Source: Massilia litorea (GTDB taxonomy: Bacteria > Pseudomonadota > Gammaproteobacteria > Burkholderiales > Burkholderiaceae_D). From it: 64,000 bases of DNA. A model generated the notes under the pieces. It made no database searches, was not told where the DNA came from, and worked only from the letters and a program-made list of their open reading frames with translations. The translations under genes were made by a program, and so were the position numbers. The stretch covers positions 94,664-158,663 of the forward strand of contig NZ_CP062942.1 of NCBI RefSeq assembly GCF_015101885.1, read 5' to 3'. The stretch's first letter is position 1; each line of letters opens with the position of its first letter. Shown piece by piece: positions 37,144 to 46,018 of the stretch.

Positions 37144-37206
37144 GGCGGAACTCCTCACTAATGCTGATGTCGGTATGTTGCGCTTCAGGCTGTGCGTCGA
37201 ACTGGC

Positions 37207-38706
37207 TTACGGGCCGAACATTGACGCCAGGGACAGGTATCGTAATTCGGCGAGGCGCTCAAGGTTCGACTCTTTCAAATAGAGCGGACCGTTCGCGAGT
37301 TTCACTGCCGGAATCAGGAAGTAATCAATAAGCTCATGTGTGTCACCGTGGAGCCGTGCCGTAAGGACGAAGTCGGCATCTAGCAACGGCATGACTCTCC
37401 AATTTACCAAGCCTCTCTTCGGCCTACGTCGAGTCGCAATTTCTATTCGGACCCGAACACACTGGTTGATGACCAAAGTGTGCGGCGCTTTGACCTCATG
37501 TACGGTAGCGCCAGAGGATAGTGCGAGTCTCTTTACCTCTGCAAATAGGTCACGCAGCTTCGCTGCGATGAGCTTTTTCGTTTCGACGAAAACGTGGGAT
37601 GGGCAGGGGATAAGCCCAGCCGCATCATATGCAGCGATAAGGGAGCCGAAGCCGCGCACGAATAGCTGAGGGTCTGGCATGGACGGATCCGCCGCGATGA
37701 TCTTCGCGTTCACCCTGCCGTGCGTTTCGTGACACCTCTGCAGGAGGACGAGCAACTCGTCCAGGGTGTAGCGACGCACGCGCCTGGCTCGCTCATCTCG
37801 CGCTTGAGCGAATAACGATAAAGAGATCAGGGGCTCGACGGCACCTTCATTCACGACCCACTCTGCATGAGGATTGGACTTGCGCCGACTCGATAGCTTG
37901 CATGACTTCCTGTTGAACGCCAACGTTCCGCAATACTTCAGGTTAGTCAGCAGTGAATTGACCATCGAGTGGGTCCAGGGTCTGTCAAACTCGCTGGCGA
38001 TGCCCTCAGCGTTCAGTAGCCGGGCAATAGCTGGCTCGCTGAGCTTTTGTTCCAGGTAGAGGGCATAGACGCGCCGGATTGTTATTGCCTCGTGCGCCGG
38101 GCCCGGGATGAGTATGACCCGGTCAGTGACAGCTCCCTTTGCCTCACCGTATTCGAGTACCCGGCGTGGTGTCCCATCCTTCGTCAGGGCTAAGCGTCTG
38201 AGGCCATAACCGGCATGGCCACCTTGCTTGAATCCGATCTCGGTGAAGCGACATTGCGCGTTGAAGGTCTTTGTCGAGAGCTCCCGGCTATACTCCGCGG
38301 CCATCATTCGCTTGATGCTCTTCATTAACGCACCAAGTGGTGTTGCATCGTCAGAAAATTGCTCACCGCTGTAGACCACCTTGATGCCAGCACGACGACA
38401 CGTATGCTCGTGGTAAGCCGCTTCGTCAACGTCTTGGAACCTACCCCAGCGGCTCACGTCGTAAACGATGATCAGCTGAAAGTCGGCATTTCCCGATTGC
38501 ACGTCATCGATCAGGCTCCTTAGCCCTGTACGGCGCCGGATATCGAGTCCGCTCTTACCCTCGTCCACGTACTCGCGTACAACCTCAATGCGTTTGCTAA
38601 GCGCGTACTCGTGGATTTTTGCGCGCTGATGATCGGTTGAGTAGTTTTGGCTCTCGGTTGACATCCGCACATAAATTGCGGCCTGAATTGGCTGGCTTGA
38701 TGACAC
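37207..38706 (-). CDS. Large serine recombinase (trio member 2)
   Basis: A 499-residue paralogue with a GTG start behind AAGGAG. The catalytic domain begins QAAIYVRMSTESQNYSTDHQ (Ser in RMS) and contains YVDEGKSGLDIRRRTGLRSL, IIVYDVSRWGRFQDVDEAAY and MMAAEYSRELSTKTF. The Recombinase domain has GFKQGGHAGYGLRR. It is clearly related to trio members 1 and 3 but more divergent from them than they are from each other, and its C-terminus lacks the CTxC pair. It was probably co-transcribed with members 3 and 1 before IS3 inserted 48 bp upstream of its start. Confidence 0.9.
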   Translation of the reverse strand: MSSSQPIQAAIYVRMSTESQNYSTDHQRAKIHEYALSKRIEVVREYVDEGKSGLDIRRRTGLRSLIDDVQSGNADFQLIIVYDVSRWGRFQDVDEAAYHEHTCRRAGIKVVYSGEQFSDDATPLGALMKSIKRMMAAEYSRELSTKTFNAQCRFTEIGFKQGGHAGYGLRRLALTKDGTPRRVLEYGEAKGAVTDRVILIPGPAHEAITIRRVYALYLEQKLSEPAIARLLNAEGIASEFDRPWTHSMVNSLLTNLKYCGTLAFNRKSCKLSSRRKSNPHAEWVVNEGAVEPLISLSLFAQARDERARRVRRYTLDELLVLLQRCHETHGRVNAKIIAADPSMPDPQLFVRGFGSLIAAYDAAGLIPCPSHVFVETKKLIAAKLRDLFAEVKRLALSSGATVHEVKAPHTLVINQCVRVRIEIATRRRPKRGLVNWRVMPLLDADFVLTARLHGDTHELIDYFLIPAVKLANGPLYLKESNLERLAELRYLSLASMFGP

Positions 38707-38784
38707 GCGTGCGCTCCTTGTTGAGCTACCGGCGAGACCTGTAGAGTAAGAAGTGGCCTTCCCCCATCGTCACGGACACTTCCG

Positions 38785-39645
38785 TTAGGCGCATTTTAGG
38801 TTTTCAAACTGTACCGGGCTGATATACCCGAGAGTGGAATGACGCCGGCGTGGATTGTAGAACCTTTCGATATAGTCGAACACGTCTGCCCGTAAATCAT
38901 CCCTGGTCCGGTAGTGCTTTTTGCTCAGCCGCTCGGTTTTCAGCGTCGAAAAGAAGCTTTCCATTGCAGCGTTGTCCCAGCAGTTGCCGCGACGGCTCAT
39001 GCTGCAAACGATGCCGTGCGATTCGAGCAAGCGCTGGAAGTCTTCGCTGGTGTATTGCGAGCCCTGGTCCGAGTGATGCAATACTGCCCGAGGCCGGCCG
39101 CGGCGGAAGATGGCCATCAGCAGGGCATCCATTACCAGCTGCGCTGTCATGGTCGGTTGCATCGACCAGCCCACCACACGCCGCGAGTACAGGTCAAGGA
39201 CGACAGCGACAAACAGCCAGCCTTCGCCAGTCCATACGTAAGTAAAGTCAGCAGCCCATTTCTGGTTCGGGCCTGGCGCTTCAAATTGCCGGTCCAGCAG
39301 GTTCGGCGCGATGGCGTGGACTGGCGAATCGAGCTGCCCAGGTGCGCGGCGACGCTTGTGGCGGGCCTTGATGCCGGCAGCTTTCATCAGCCGTGCCACG
39401 CGGTTCTCACTGCAGGCAAAGCCAGCATCGATAAGGTCTCGCACTACGCGCGGCGAACCGTATGTGCCATCGCTGGCTTCGTGGCTGTGCTTGATCGCCT
39501 TGAGGAGCTGCGCATTCTCACGTTCATGCGCACTTATTGGTCGGCCGAGCCAGTCGTAAAAACCACTGCTCGACACACCAAGCAGACGACACATCGTTCG
39601 CGTTGGCCAGATGGCTCTATATTTGGCGATGAAGCCGTACTTCAC
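38785..39645 (-). CDS. IS3-family transposase OrfB (integrase core)
   Basis: A 286-residue DDE transposase. Markers are SSSGFYDWLGRPIS near the start, the first Asp in KWAADFTYVWTGEGWLFVAV, the second in VLHHSDQGSQYTSEDFQRLL, and Glu in NAAMESFFSTLKTE. It ends with RRHSTLGYISPVQFE, as usual. Its start overlaps the OrfA stop by 4 bases. A run of six A followed by GG near the end of OrfA (on the minus strand) could allow -1 frameshifting to make the OrfAB fusion. Confidence 0.94.
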   Translation of the reverse strand: MKYGFIAKYRAIWPTRTMCRLLGVSSSGFYDWLGRPISAHERENAQLLKAIKHSHEASDGTYGSPRVVRDLIDAGFACSENRVARLMKAAGIKARHKRRRAPGQLDSPVHAIAPNLLDRQFEAPGPNQKWAADFTYVWTGEGWLFVAVVLDLYSRRVVGWSMQPTMTAQLVMDALLMAIFRRGRPRAVLHHSDQGSQYTSEDFQRLLESHGIVCSMSRRGNCWDNAAMESFFSTLKTERLSKKHYRTRDDLRADVFDYIERFYNPRRRHSTLGYISPVQFENLKCA

Positions 39646-39929
39646 TTGAGGTCGGCTGCGAAGTAGCCGAGCGCCTTTTTTAAGATGTCGCGCTCCGTCT
39701 TGACCTTTGCCAGCTCGCGCCGCATGCGCTCATATTCCTGGGTCGATACCTTCTCGCCCCCGCCCGTAACCTCTGCATCCACGTTGGCGTCTCTGCACCA
39801 CCGCCCCAGCAAATTGGCGCCAATGCCAAGGTCGCGGGCGATCGCCGCCTTGCTTGCACCAGGCTGGCCTACCAGCTTGACTGCCTCGCGCTTGAACTCT
39901 TCTGAAAACAACCGTCTTTCACGTGCCAT
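39642..39929 (-). CDS. IS3-family transposase OrfA
   Basis: A 95-residue helix-turn-helix protein (RLFSEEFKREAVKLVGQPGA, SKAAIARDLGIGANLLGRWC) with a C-terminal leucine-zipper region (RRELAKVKTERDILKKALGY). It binds the element ends and partners OrfB. Confidence 0.93.
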   Translation of the reverse strand: MARERRLFSEEFKREAVKLVGQPGASKAAIARDLGIGANLLGRWCRDANVDAEVTGGGEKVSTQEYERMRRELAKVKTERDILKKALGYFAADLK

Positions 39930-39991
39930 GTAACTCCTCCGATAGGGACATCATACCTATCGAAAGTGTCCGCGCTGGTGGGGGAATGCCA

Positions 39992-40245
39992 AAGAGTATC
40001 GAGTTAGGCGAAAGTGGGACGCACGCGTGAAAACAGAGGCAGTAATGCTTAGCGACATTGCAACCTAAGGGCGTGCAGGCAAGATAGCGCAAATTATGCC
40101 AAGACTAGGAGGTATGCTTCCAACCGACCTATGCGGACATTACAGTTCTAACGCATACCCGAAATCGACCCTTAGCAGACGATCGAGGAAATCAACCAAC
40201 GCTACATTTCTGCATCGTAAATCGCTACGCTATTTTGAGAGTTTT
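39992..40245. other. Intergenic region between IS3 and recombinase 3
   Basis: Non-coding. Before the IS3 insertion this would have been the spacer between recombinases 3 and 2. Confidence 0.3.
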
Positions 40246-41838
40246 TCATTTGCGCCGTCCAGTGGGCGTGCCAGCTTCAACTTCTCCAGTAGCGCTTTGG
40301 TTGGCACACTCGTTTGATTTCATGTCTTGATTATTCGTCAACTTTTCTTTCCAAAGTTGACGTAGGGAAGCATATCCAAATCGCTGGTAGAAGTGGAGTG
40401 TATGCGTTGACGGCCAAAGGCACTTATACGTCGAAAATTCCTGAACAGGCAACAAATAGATTTGCGCGATCTCGTCATTATTTTCATTCATGCGTACCCA
40501 AAGCACAAAGTCTGCTGCTGGGCAGTAGCGCAGCGTGACTTTCCAGCGCGGATAACGTTTCCCGTGGCGGCACTTGGTGCATAGCAAGTGCACTGTAGAG
40601 CCATTTATCTGATAAGTAAGCGTAGAGACTTTTTCAATATTTATGCTCGTCTCTATTGCACATCGCTTCATCTCGTTTGCCATCTGTTTTGTAACAACTA
40701 GAAGCTTACGGCGAACCATTGTTGAATGAAACAACGAAGGCCCAGCAAGGCCAGCAGCTGCAACGGTGTTAACTAAGCCTCGAAAGTGCCCCGCGTAACG
40801 CATTTCCAATGGAAGATCACTTTCTTCTACTAGATCTACTGAAATTGTCCCATGCTTTTCGACAATCTCATCCAAACCTTCCCATATTTCGTCGTCAGTC
40901 CAGCGTCTGGCGCGTCGTAGCCGAACGTGTCTAGCCTGATCGAATACCTCCATACTAACAATACTAGGCAACGCACCTTTCACAGTAATCCACTTGTCGA
41001 CCTCATTGGCGCGCCTGGGGCTTCCAAGTCGCCTCGTGTAGCGATTAAAAACCAGATTGCCCGCATATTTTTCGTTAGTTAGTATTTCCTTGATAGTACG
41101 GTAATTCCATAATCTACCGTTTTGGTTTCTAAGGCCCTCGGCGTTGAGGGTTTCAGCAATCTTCATATCAGTCATATGTTTATTAGTGCACATTTCAAAG
41201 ATCCTGCGCACTACAGCAACTTCTTCATCAGGTCCGAGAATCAAACCAACCCGCTCGGTTGGCAAATGTTTGCGCTCGCCCATCTCGAGCGTTCTACGAA
41301 TACTTCCATCATTTGACTGACATTGCCGCCGAAGACCATATCCGGCTGTACCACCTTGTTTATAACCGTCAGCTGTTAGGCGACAGTGGGCATTGAAAAC
41401 TTTTCTCGACAACTCCCGGCTATACTCTGCCGCCATTACGCGCTTTAGCCCTTTAAGTAGAGTTGCGAGCGGTGACCCATCATTCGTGAATGGCTCTGCA
41501 CAGTAAGTGACGGAAATGCCTTCTTTACGACACGCATACTCATAATATGCGCTCTCATCAACGTCTTGGAACCGGCCCCAGCGGCTCACATCGTACACAA
41601 GTACTGTAACGTAGCTAGCTTGTCCCGACTGAATGTCGTTAAGCAGGCTAAGCAGTCCCTCGCGCCCTTCAAGCGTTAATCCGCTTCTGCCCTCGTCACG
41701 ATATTCTGCGATGACCTCAAAGCCATGTTGTTTCGCATACTCCTTTAGAGCTGATTCCTGATGAGCCGTAGAATATATTTGACGTTCGGTTGATGCTCGC
41801 ATATAAAGTGCAGCGCCTGGAAAGACGGACGCGACCAT
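40246..41838 (-). CDS. Large serine recombinase (trio member 3)
   Basis: A 530-residue protein closely similar to trio member 1 over the whole length: GAALYMRASTERQIYSTAHQ, YRDEGRSGLTLEGREGLLSL, VLVYDVSRWGRFQDVDESAY, GYKQGGTAGYGLRRQ and the C-terminal LLCTKCRHGKRYPRWKVTLR. It has about 30 extra C-terminal residues rich in Lys, Asn and Glu. The start is the ATG behind GGAGG; an ATG four codons upstream lacks a site. It is visibly more AT-rich than member 1, so codon use has drifted or the copies were acquired separately. Confidence 0.9.
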   Translation of the reverse strand: MVASVFPGAALYMRASTERQIYSTAHQESALKEYAKQHGFEVIAEYRDEGRSGLTLEGREGLLSLLNDIQSGQASYVTVLVYDVSRWGRFQDVDESAYYEYACRKEGISVTYCAEPFTNDGSPLATLLKGLKRVMAAEYSRELSRKVFNAHCRLTADGYKQGGTAGYGLRRQCQSNDGSIRRTLEMGERKHLPTERVGLILGPDEEVAVVRRIFEMCTNKHMTDMKIAETLNAEGLRNQNGRLWNYRTIKEILTNEKYAGNLVFNRYTRRLGSPRRANEVDKWITVKGALPSIVSMEVFDQARHVRLRRARRWTDDEIWEGLDEIVEKHGTISVDLVEESDLPLEMRYAGHFRGLVNTVAAAGLAGPSLFHSTMVRRKLLVVTKQMANEMKRCAIETSINIEKVSTLTYQINGSTVHLLCTKCRHGKRYPRWKVTLRYCPAADFVLWVRMNENNDEIAQIYLLPVQEFSTYKCLWPSTHTLHFYQRFGYASLRQLWKEKLTNNQDMKSNECANQSATGEVEAGTPTGRRK

Positions 41839-41918
41839 AAGATCCTCCATGATGAGTTCTTACATTTTGATATTTCCCTGCACAGTTCAATTATGATGCA
41901 TGGAAATAGATTCGAGCG

Positions 41919-42218
41919 TCAGCGCAAGGTTACGTGGTCGCCGACCATGACTGATTTTGCGGCTTCAAATTCAGAAGTGAGGCTGTGTACAGGAAGAAGT
42001 TCGGCAGCCAGTCGGCTTCTCATGCGCGCTGCGAACTCGAGAGAGAGCTGGAAACACACGCTCGTCCTCATCACATGGCCGATAAGGCGATAGACCTCCC
42101 ATGCTTCAGTACCTTCGGGGGTACGCAAAGCTAACTGGGCAAGTATGTGGTCTTCAGTCGACAATGCGCCATCGCTAAAGGCAGATATACGTTCACGGTT
42201 TTTCCTGTTTTCGTCCAT
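41919..42218 (-). CDS. Anti-sigma-E factor RseA-like, cytoplasmic domain only
   Basis: A 99-residue protein matching the N-terminal sigma-binding domain of RseA: RERISAFSDGALSTEDHILA, EGTEAWEVYRLIGHVMRTS and SLEFAARMRSRLAAE. Usual RseA proteins continue through a membrane helix into a periplasmic domain cut by DegS; here the gene ends before any membrane segment. GGAAG precedes the ATG at 42218. It is downstream of the rpoE-type gene on the same strand, separated by about 170 bp. It may be a soluble anti-sigma or a truncated gene. Confidence 0.75.
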   Translation of the reverse strand: MDENRKNRERISAFSDGALSTEDHILAQLALRTPEGTEAWEVYRLIGHVMRTSVCFQLSLEFAARMRSRLAAELLPVHSLTSEFEAAKSVMVGDHVTLR

Positions 42219-42385
42219 AAAATCTTCCAATATGCTGTGTAATAATTTTAATGTGGGTATGTATTTATAAGCGTGGTATCCGTAACGACGCAGTTCCTGC
42301 TACTTTCTCTTACGTCGCCCGATATAATTTACGCGCCGTAACTTCGTCGATTTCAATGCATGTTGCCCATTTTTTACAGTACCCC

Positions 42386-42994
42386 TCAATCCCTGCGAAC
42401 CCAATTGTCCGGAAAATCCAGCAGTGGCTTTAATTTTTTCGCGATTAGTTCACGCGCCCTGAAAATTCGGCTGCGCACAGTACCAATTGGACACAACATC
42501 ACCTCAGCGATTTCCTCATAACTTAAACCATCAATCTCTCGCAAAAGAATAGTCGTCCGTAACTCCAGGGGTAGTGCATCCACTGTAGCATTGACGGTGC
42601 GCGCGATTTGCTTGCTCGCTAACACTGACTCAGGTGTATTAATGTCGTGCAAGCTTACCGCCTCGTAAAAATTTTCTCCTTGTTTTATATCTGCTTCAGT
42701 TGCTATTGGTTCACGCCTTCTCTGCACGTTGAGATACGTCTTTGCAGTGTTGATTCCGATCCGGTATAGCCAACTGTAAAATGCCGAATCGTTGCGGAAA
42801 TGACGCAATGCACGAAAGGCCTTGATAAACGTGTCCTGGACAACGTCCTCAGCCTCTGCACGGTCGTGTATCAAACGCAAAATAAGACGCATGAGCCGGC
42901 GCTGATACTTCGCTACAAGCAAGTCAAATGCCTGCCTGTCACCGGCTTGGACGCGTTCGACCAACAATTGATCACGTTCGCGTTCTGTCGTCAC
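42386..42994 (-). CDS. rpoE: RpoE-type ECF sigma factor
   Basis: A 202-residue group-4 sigma factor. Region 2 has LLVAKYQRRLMRLILRLIHD and AEDVVQDTFIKAFRALRHFR (the -10 recognition helix), and region 4 has LPLELRTTILLREIDGLSYE and EIAEVMLCPIGTVRSRIFRA (the -35 helix-turn-helix). The GTG at 42994 is preferred because GAGG lies 8 bases upstream and the length then equals other RpoE proteins. An extended start at 43030 has no ribosome site. It is paired with an RseA-like anti-sigma. It is a paralogue on an accessory replicon and may serve envelope or exopolysaccharide genes nearby; that target is inferred. Confidence 0.9.
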   Translation of the reverse strand: MTTERERDQLLVERVQAGDRQAFDLLVAKYQRRLMRLILRLIHDRAEAEDVVQDTFIKAFRALRHFRNDSAFYSWLYRIGINTAKTYLNVQRRREPIATEADIKQGENFYEAVSLHDINTPESVLASKQIARTVNATVDALPLELRTTILLREIDGLSYEEIAEVMLCPIGTVRSRIFRARELIAKKLKPLLDFPDNWVRRD

Positions 42995-43030
42995 TGACCG
43001 TACCTCAACGATAAACTCGGCCAGAGACAC

Positions 43031-44359
43031 TTTAATAAACTAACTCCGCGTAGGATTTGGTCTGCAGTGCCTGCTACACAATGTGCATCTGCTCTGCAGG
43101 AATCGACCAAAATTTTTTTTCGGCGTTAATTTCCTCGAGGCACTCTAAGCTTAGAGTTGGCTGGCTGCAATAAGTTCCAAAATTTTCTTTATGGTGTTTT
43201 TTCCTGCGAACGGGTGCTTACGGCTCAGCAAGTGAAGTGGATGGCCACACCTGTCATAAAGTACAGACTCCAATGTCAAGCGCTGGCCCTTCGTGCAACT
43301 CTGCAGCGTCGACGGAAACCAGATGTCGCAGCCAGCATGAGCAAGCAATCCGATAGCTATCGCTACCCGATGGCAGCCTTTTCTTTTACCGCCAAACTGG
43401 CGGTGCCGTTTCGACCTATATCAATTGAATGCTTCTTTTTTACACAAGTGGGTATTGCAACAAGTGCTAACTTGCTAGAGTACTGGCGCTGCGATGAACA
43501 CAGCCGTCCACGCCGCAACTTGATCGCACGTGTATGCAAACCCAAGCCAGTCGCCTTGTAGTTCCCATGAGCATGAGGTCCAAGCGAGACGAGGCGAGCG
43601 CCACTACAGATCGCAACAGTGGAGACAGTCGCTTGACGCTGAGTTAGTCAGAACCACCAGTTTCGTGGAAATAGGAGCCGCAGGATAAGCAATGAAAGTT
43701 CTGTGTCGAAACGCGCCAGCTATCTCAGCCGGCTCTCAGCTTGCCTTGCGATACTCGCGCGAGCAAAGCTGAGCATGCGGCAGTGTCTTGACGATGAGCT
43801 TCAAAAATCGTTCGAGACACTGGTGACGCAAGGGTATCGAATGCTGTCCAAGCCTTCAGTTACCGAAACGTGACCTGCTGACGCAATCCGCTGCGGCGGT
43901 CTAGACCGTATGAAGTATTGATCGATGTGAAATCTTAGTTTGGTTTCCTCAGCCATAAAATCGTTGCATACTACGAAGGAGGGCGCCACCAGAGCGCATC
44001 CGACGACTCTCTGCCGAGGCATCTGCGCAGGACCGCCGGTGCCGATTGGGCGACCGTTGCCCGATGTACGACTACGGCTGAGGTAAGCTTCATGTTCTCG
44101 CAACTGTGAAACAGCAGCGCCCTCAAACAGCCCGCTTGAACGTCCTCACGGCATCAAATCAAATTTCACTCAAAGCTTGAGTAATATCATCCTCTACCGC
44201 TCGGGTTCGTAGTTGAATAACGCTAACGATCGGTCGGCCGAAACTGCTTTATTGAGGCCTCATCTGTGCAGAAGGCTGGTACACACGCATATGCAAACAC
44301 CCAGATCGGATACCAGTACTCCGGAAAATTAAGATTAGTGCAGCTTGATGGAGGCTTCG
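43031..44359. other. 1.3 kb without a confirmed gene
   Basis: No recognisable gene. On the minus strand 43151-43348 reads CDIWFPSTLQSCTKGQRLTL and then CGHPLHLLSRKHPFAGKNTI, which looks protein-like but matches no family I know; it may be a small gene or remnant. The segment should also include the promoter of rpoE, on its left side, and that of the HAF-repeat gene, on its right. Confidence 0.3.
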
Positions 44360-45475
44360 ATGGCAATGCGGCATCGCTTTACGACCATGTTGTTCCTTAC
44401 AATCTTGACAGGTCCATTGGTAGCTCAGGCAGGACCCATCAGTTATGCTATCACGCCAATCGGCACCGTAGGCGGTGTTCCCGCTAGTATCAATAATGGC
44501 GGCGAGGTAGCCGGATATTTCGCGAGCGGCGAATCTACACACGCCTTTCTTTATACAGCCAATACTTTTGTTGATCTAGGAACTCTCGGCGGCGGATCGA
44601 GCCGCGCTGGAGGAATAAATGATGCCGGTGTTGTCGTTGGGTCTGCCGAAAACTTCGCAGGTGAAACCCGTGCATTCATCTACGCTAATGGCACCATGTC
44701 TGATCTCGGCACACTCGGCGGCGCCAATAGTAGCGCTGCCGCCATTAACAATAAAGGGCAGATAGTTGGTGTCGCTGATAGCGTATCCGGAAGTTTCGCT
44801 TTTGCTTATACGCCGGATGCAGGTATGCAAAACCTTGGTACTCTTCCGGGTGGCGTATTTAGTCGGGCAGAATCGATTAACGATGTAGGCACGGTTGTTG
44901 GTGGCTCGTTAGTTGGCGATTTTCCGTTAGCGCCATTCCACGCTTTTGAATATGCATCTGGTTCTATGTATGATTTAGGATCATTGAATGGCGCGTGGAG
45001 TGTCGGGAAGGCAATCAATAACAATGGTGAAACCGTCGGCTGGTCTAATGCAGGCTTTAATGTGGATCATGCCGTATTGTACGCAGATGGGCTCCTTACT
45101 GATCTTGGTACCCTCAATGGTTTTGGTTCCAGCTTGGCATACGACATTAACGATGCTGGACAGATTGTTGGCTCCTCCGAGGTTTATGACCGGGAAAGCC
45201 GCGGCTTTTTGTATGAAGAGGGTGCGATGATCGATTTAACCACGCTTATTGACTCCGCGTCTGGTTGGACAATCGAATCGGCGTATTCGATTAATAATCA
45301 GCATCAAATTGCTGCGTTCGGATGCAAGGCAGATGTATGCCAAACCTTATTGCTTGATCCGGTAACGCCTGTTCCCGAGCCGCAAACCGACTCAACTCTT
45401 CTAGCCGGATTATTGCTCATCCGATGGGTGCTCCGCGGCAGGCGGACACGGGTTCATCTGGGAAGCGGCGGCTAA
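44360..45475 (+). CDS. HAF-repeat extracellular protein with PEP-CTERM-like tail
   Basis: A 371-residue exported protein. A signal peptide (MAMRHRFTTMLFLTILTGPL, cleavage near VAQA-GP) is followed by about six HAF-type repeats of roughly 45 residues, such as FVDLGTLGGGSSRAGGINDA with G-x-VVG and AFIYANG. The C-terminus reads PVPEPQTDSTLLAGLLLIRW and then an Arg-rich end: a VPEP motif, hydrophobic helix and basic cluster, i.e. a PEP-CTERM sorting signal. Exosortase would cleave it for surface display or release. No exosortase is in this window. The start follows GGAGG by 5 bases. It lies between the sigma factor and the polysaccharide locus. Confidence 0.85.
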   Translation: MAMRHRFTTMLFLTILTGPLVAQAGPISYAITPIGTVGGVPASINNGGEVAGYFASGESTHAFLYTANTFVDLGTLGGGSSRAGGINDAGVVVGSAENFAGETRAFIYANGTMSDLGTLGGANSSAAAINNKGQIVGVADSVSGSFAFAYTPDAGMQNLGTLPGGVFSRAESINDVGTVVGGSLVGDFPLAPFHAFEYASGSMYDLGSLNGAWSVGKAINNNGETVGWSNAGFNVDHAVLYADGLLTDLGTLNGFGSSLAYDINDAGQIVGSSEVYDRESRGFLYEEGAMIDLTTLIDSASGWTIESAYSINNQHQIAAFGCKADVCQTLLLDPVTPVPEPQTDSTLLAGLLLIRWVLRGRRTRVHLGSGG

Positions 45476-45669
45476 TTTACTGCAAATATAATTGGCGATA
45501 CTCAGCCGCTGTTCGCACAACGGCTGCTAGCTGCACCGTTGATGCACTTTAATCGTTTTCACACTAAATGTGGCGTTTCGAATTTGGATTTGCTCAGAAG
45601 ACGCTCAAACGACTGCCTTACCAGTTGTATAAGTACTTCATTCTTTAACCACTACATTCGTACACAGAT

Positions 45670-45996
45670 ATGAAACCCAAGTCAGAATTATCGGAATACT
45701 CACTTGCCCGGCTGAACAAGTTAGAAGCAGAGGTTATTGAGGAGCTTAAAAAACGGCACTTTCTGAGTATTAGTCAAGCACGTGAACAGGTTTTGCATAT
45801 TGCTCGCGGTGCTGGGCTTTCCGCCGAAGACCTAATGCTTAGTAATAGCCCAAATAAGTCGAAAGTTGGACCCGCTCAAATGAAATACCATCATCCCATT
45901 GATGCGACGCGACAGTGGAGTGGACGAGGGCGTCGACCAGGCTGGGTTAGAGACTGGATTGCTTCGGGAAAGAGTCTAGATACTTTAAAAATCTAA
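45670..45996 (+). CDS. H-NS family histone-like nucleoid protein
   Basis: A 108-residue protein: an N-terminal coiled-coil oligomerisation part (SLARLNKLEAEVIEELKKRH) and a C-terminal AT-hook-like domain (MKYHHPIDATRQWSGRGRRP, GWVRDWIASGKSLDTLKI) of the betaproteobacterial H-NS/BpH3 type. Such proteins silence AT-rich foreign DNA. Here it sits at the border between accessory DNA and glpD and may silence the polysaccharide or recombinase genes. It precedes glpD by 22 bp. Confidence 0.92.
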   Translation: MKPKSELSEYSLARLNKLEAEVIEELKKRHFLSISQAREQVLHIARGAGLSAEDLMLSNSPNKSKVGPAQMKYHHPIDATRQWSGRGRRPGWVRDWIASGKSLDTLKI

Positions 45997-46018
45997 TTGC
46001 GACCTTTCGGAGGGCGGC

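Larger units (their letters stand above)
38754..39991 (-). mobile_element. IS3-family insertion sequence with 3-bp target duplication
   Basis: A 1238-bp element. The terminal inverted repeats of about 31 bp (38754-38784 and 39961-39991) begin TGGCCTTCCCCC and TGGCATTCCCCC and both continue to GGACACTT. AAG flanks both ends (38751-38753 and 39992-39994), the 3-bp duplication typical of this family. Both transposase frames are intact, so the insertion is probably recent. It separates recombinases 2 and 3. Confidence 0.92.
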
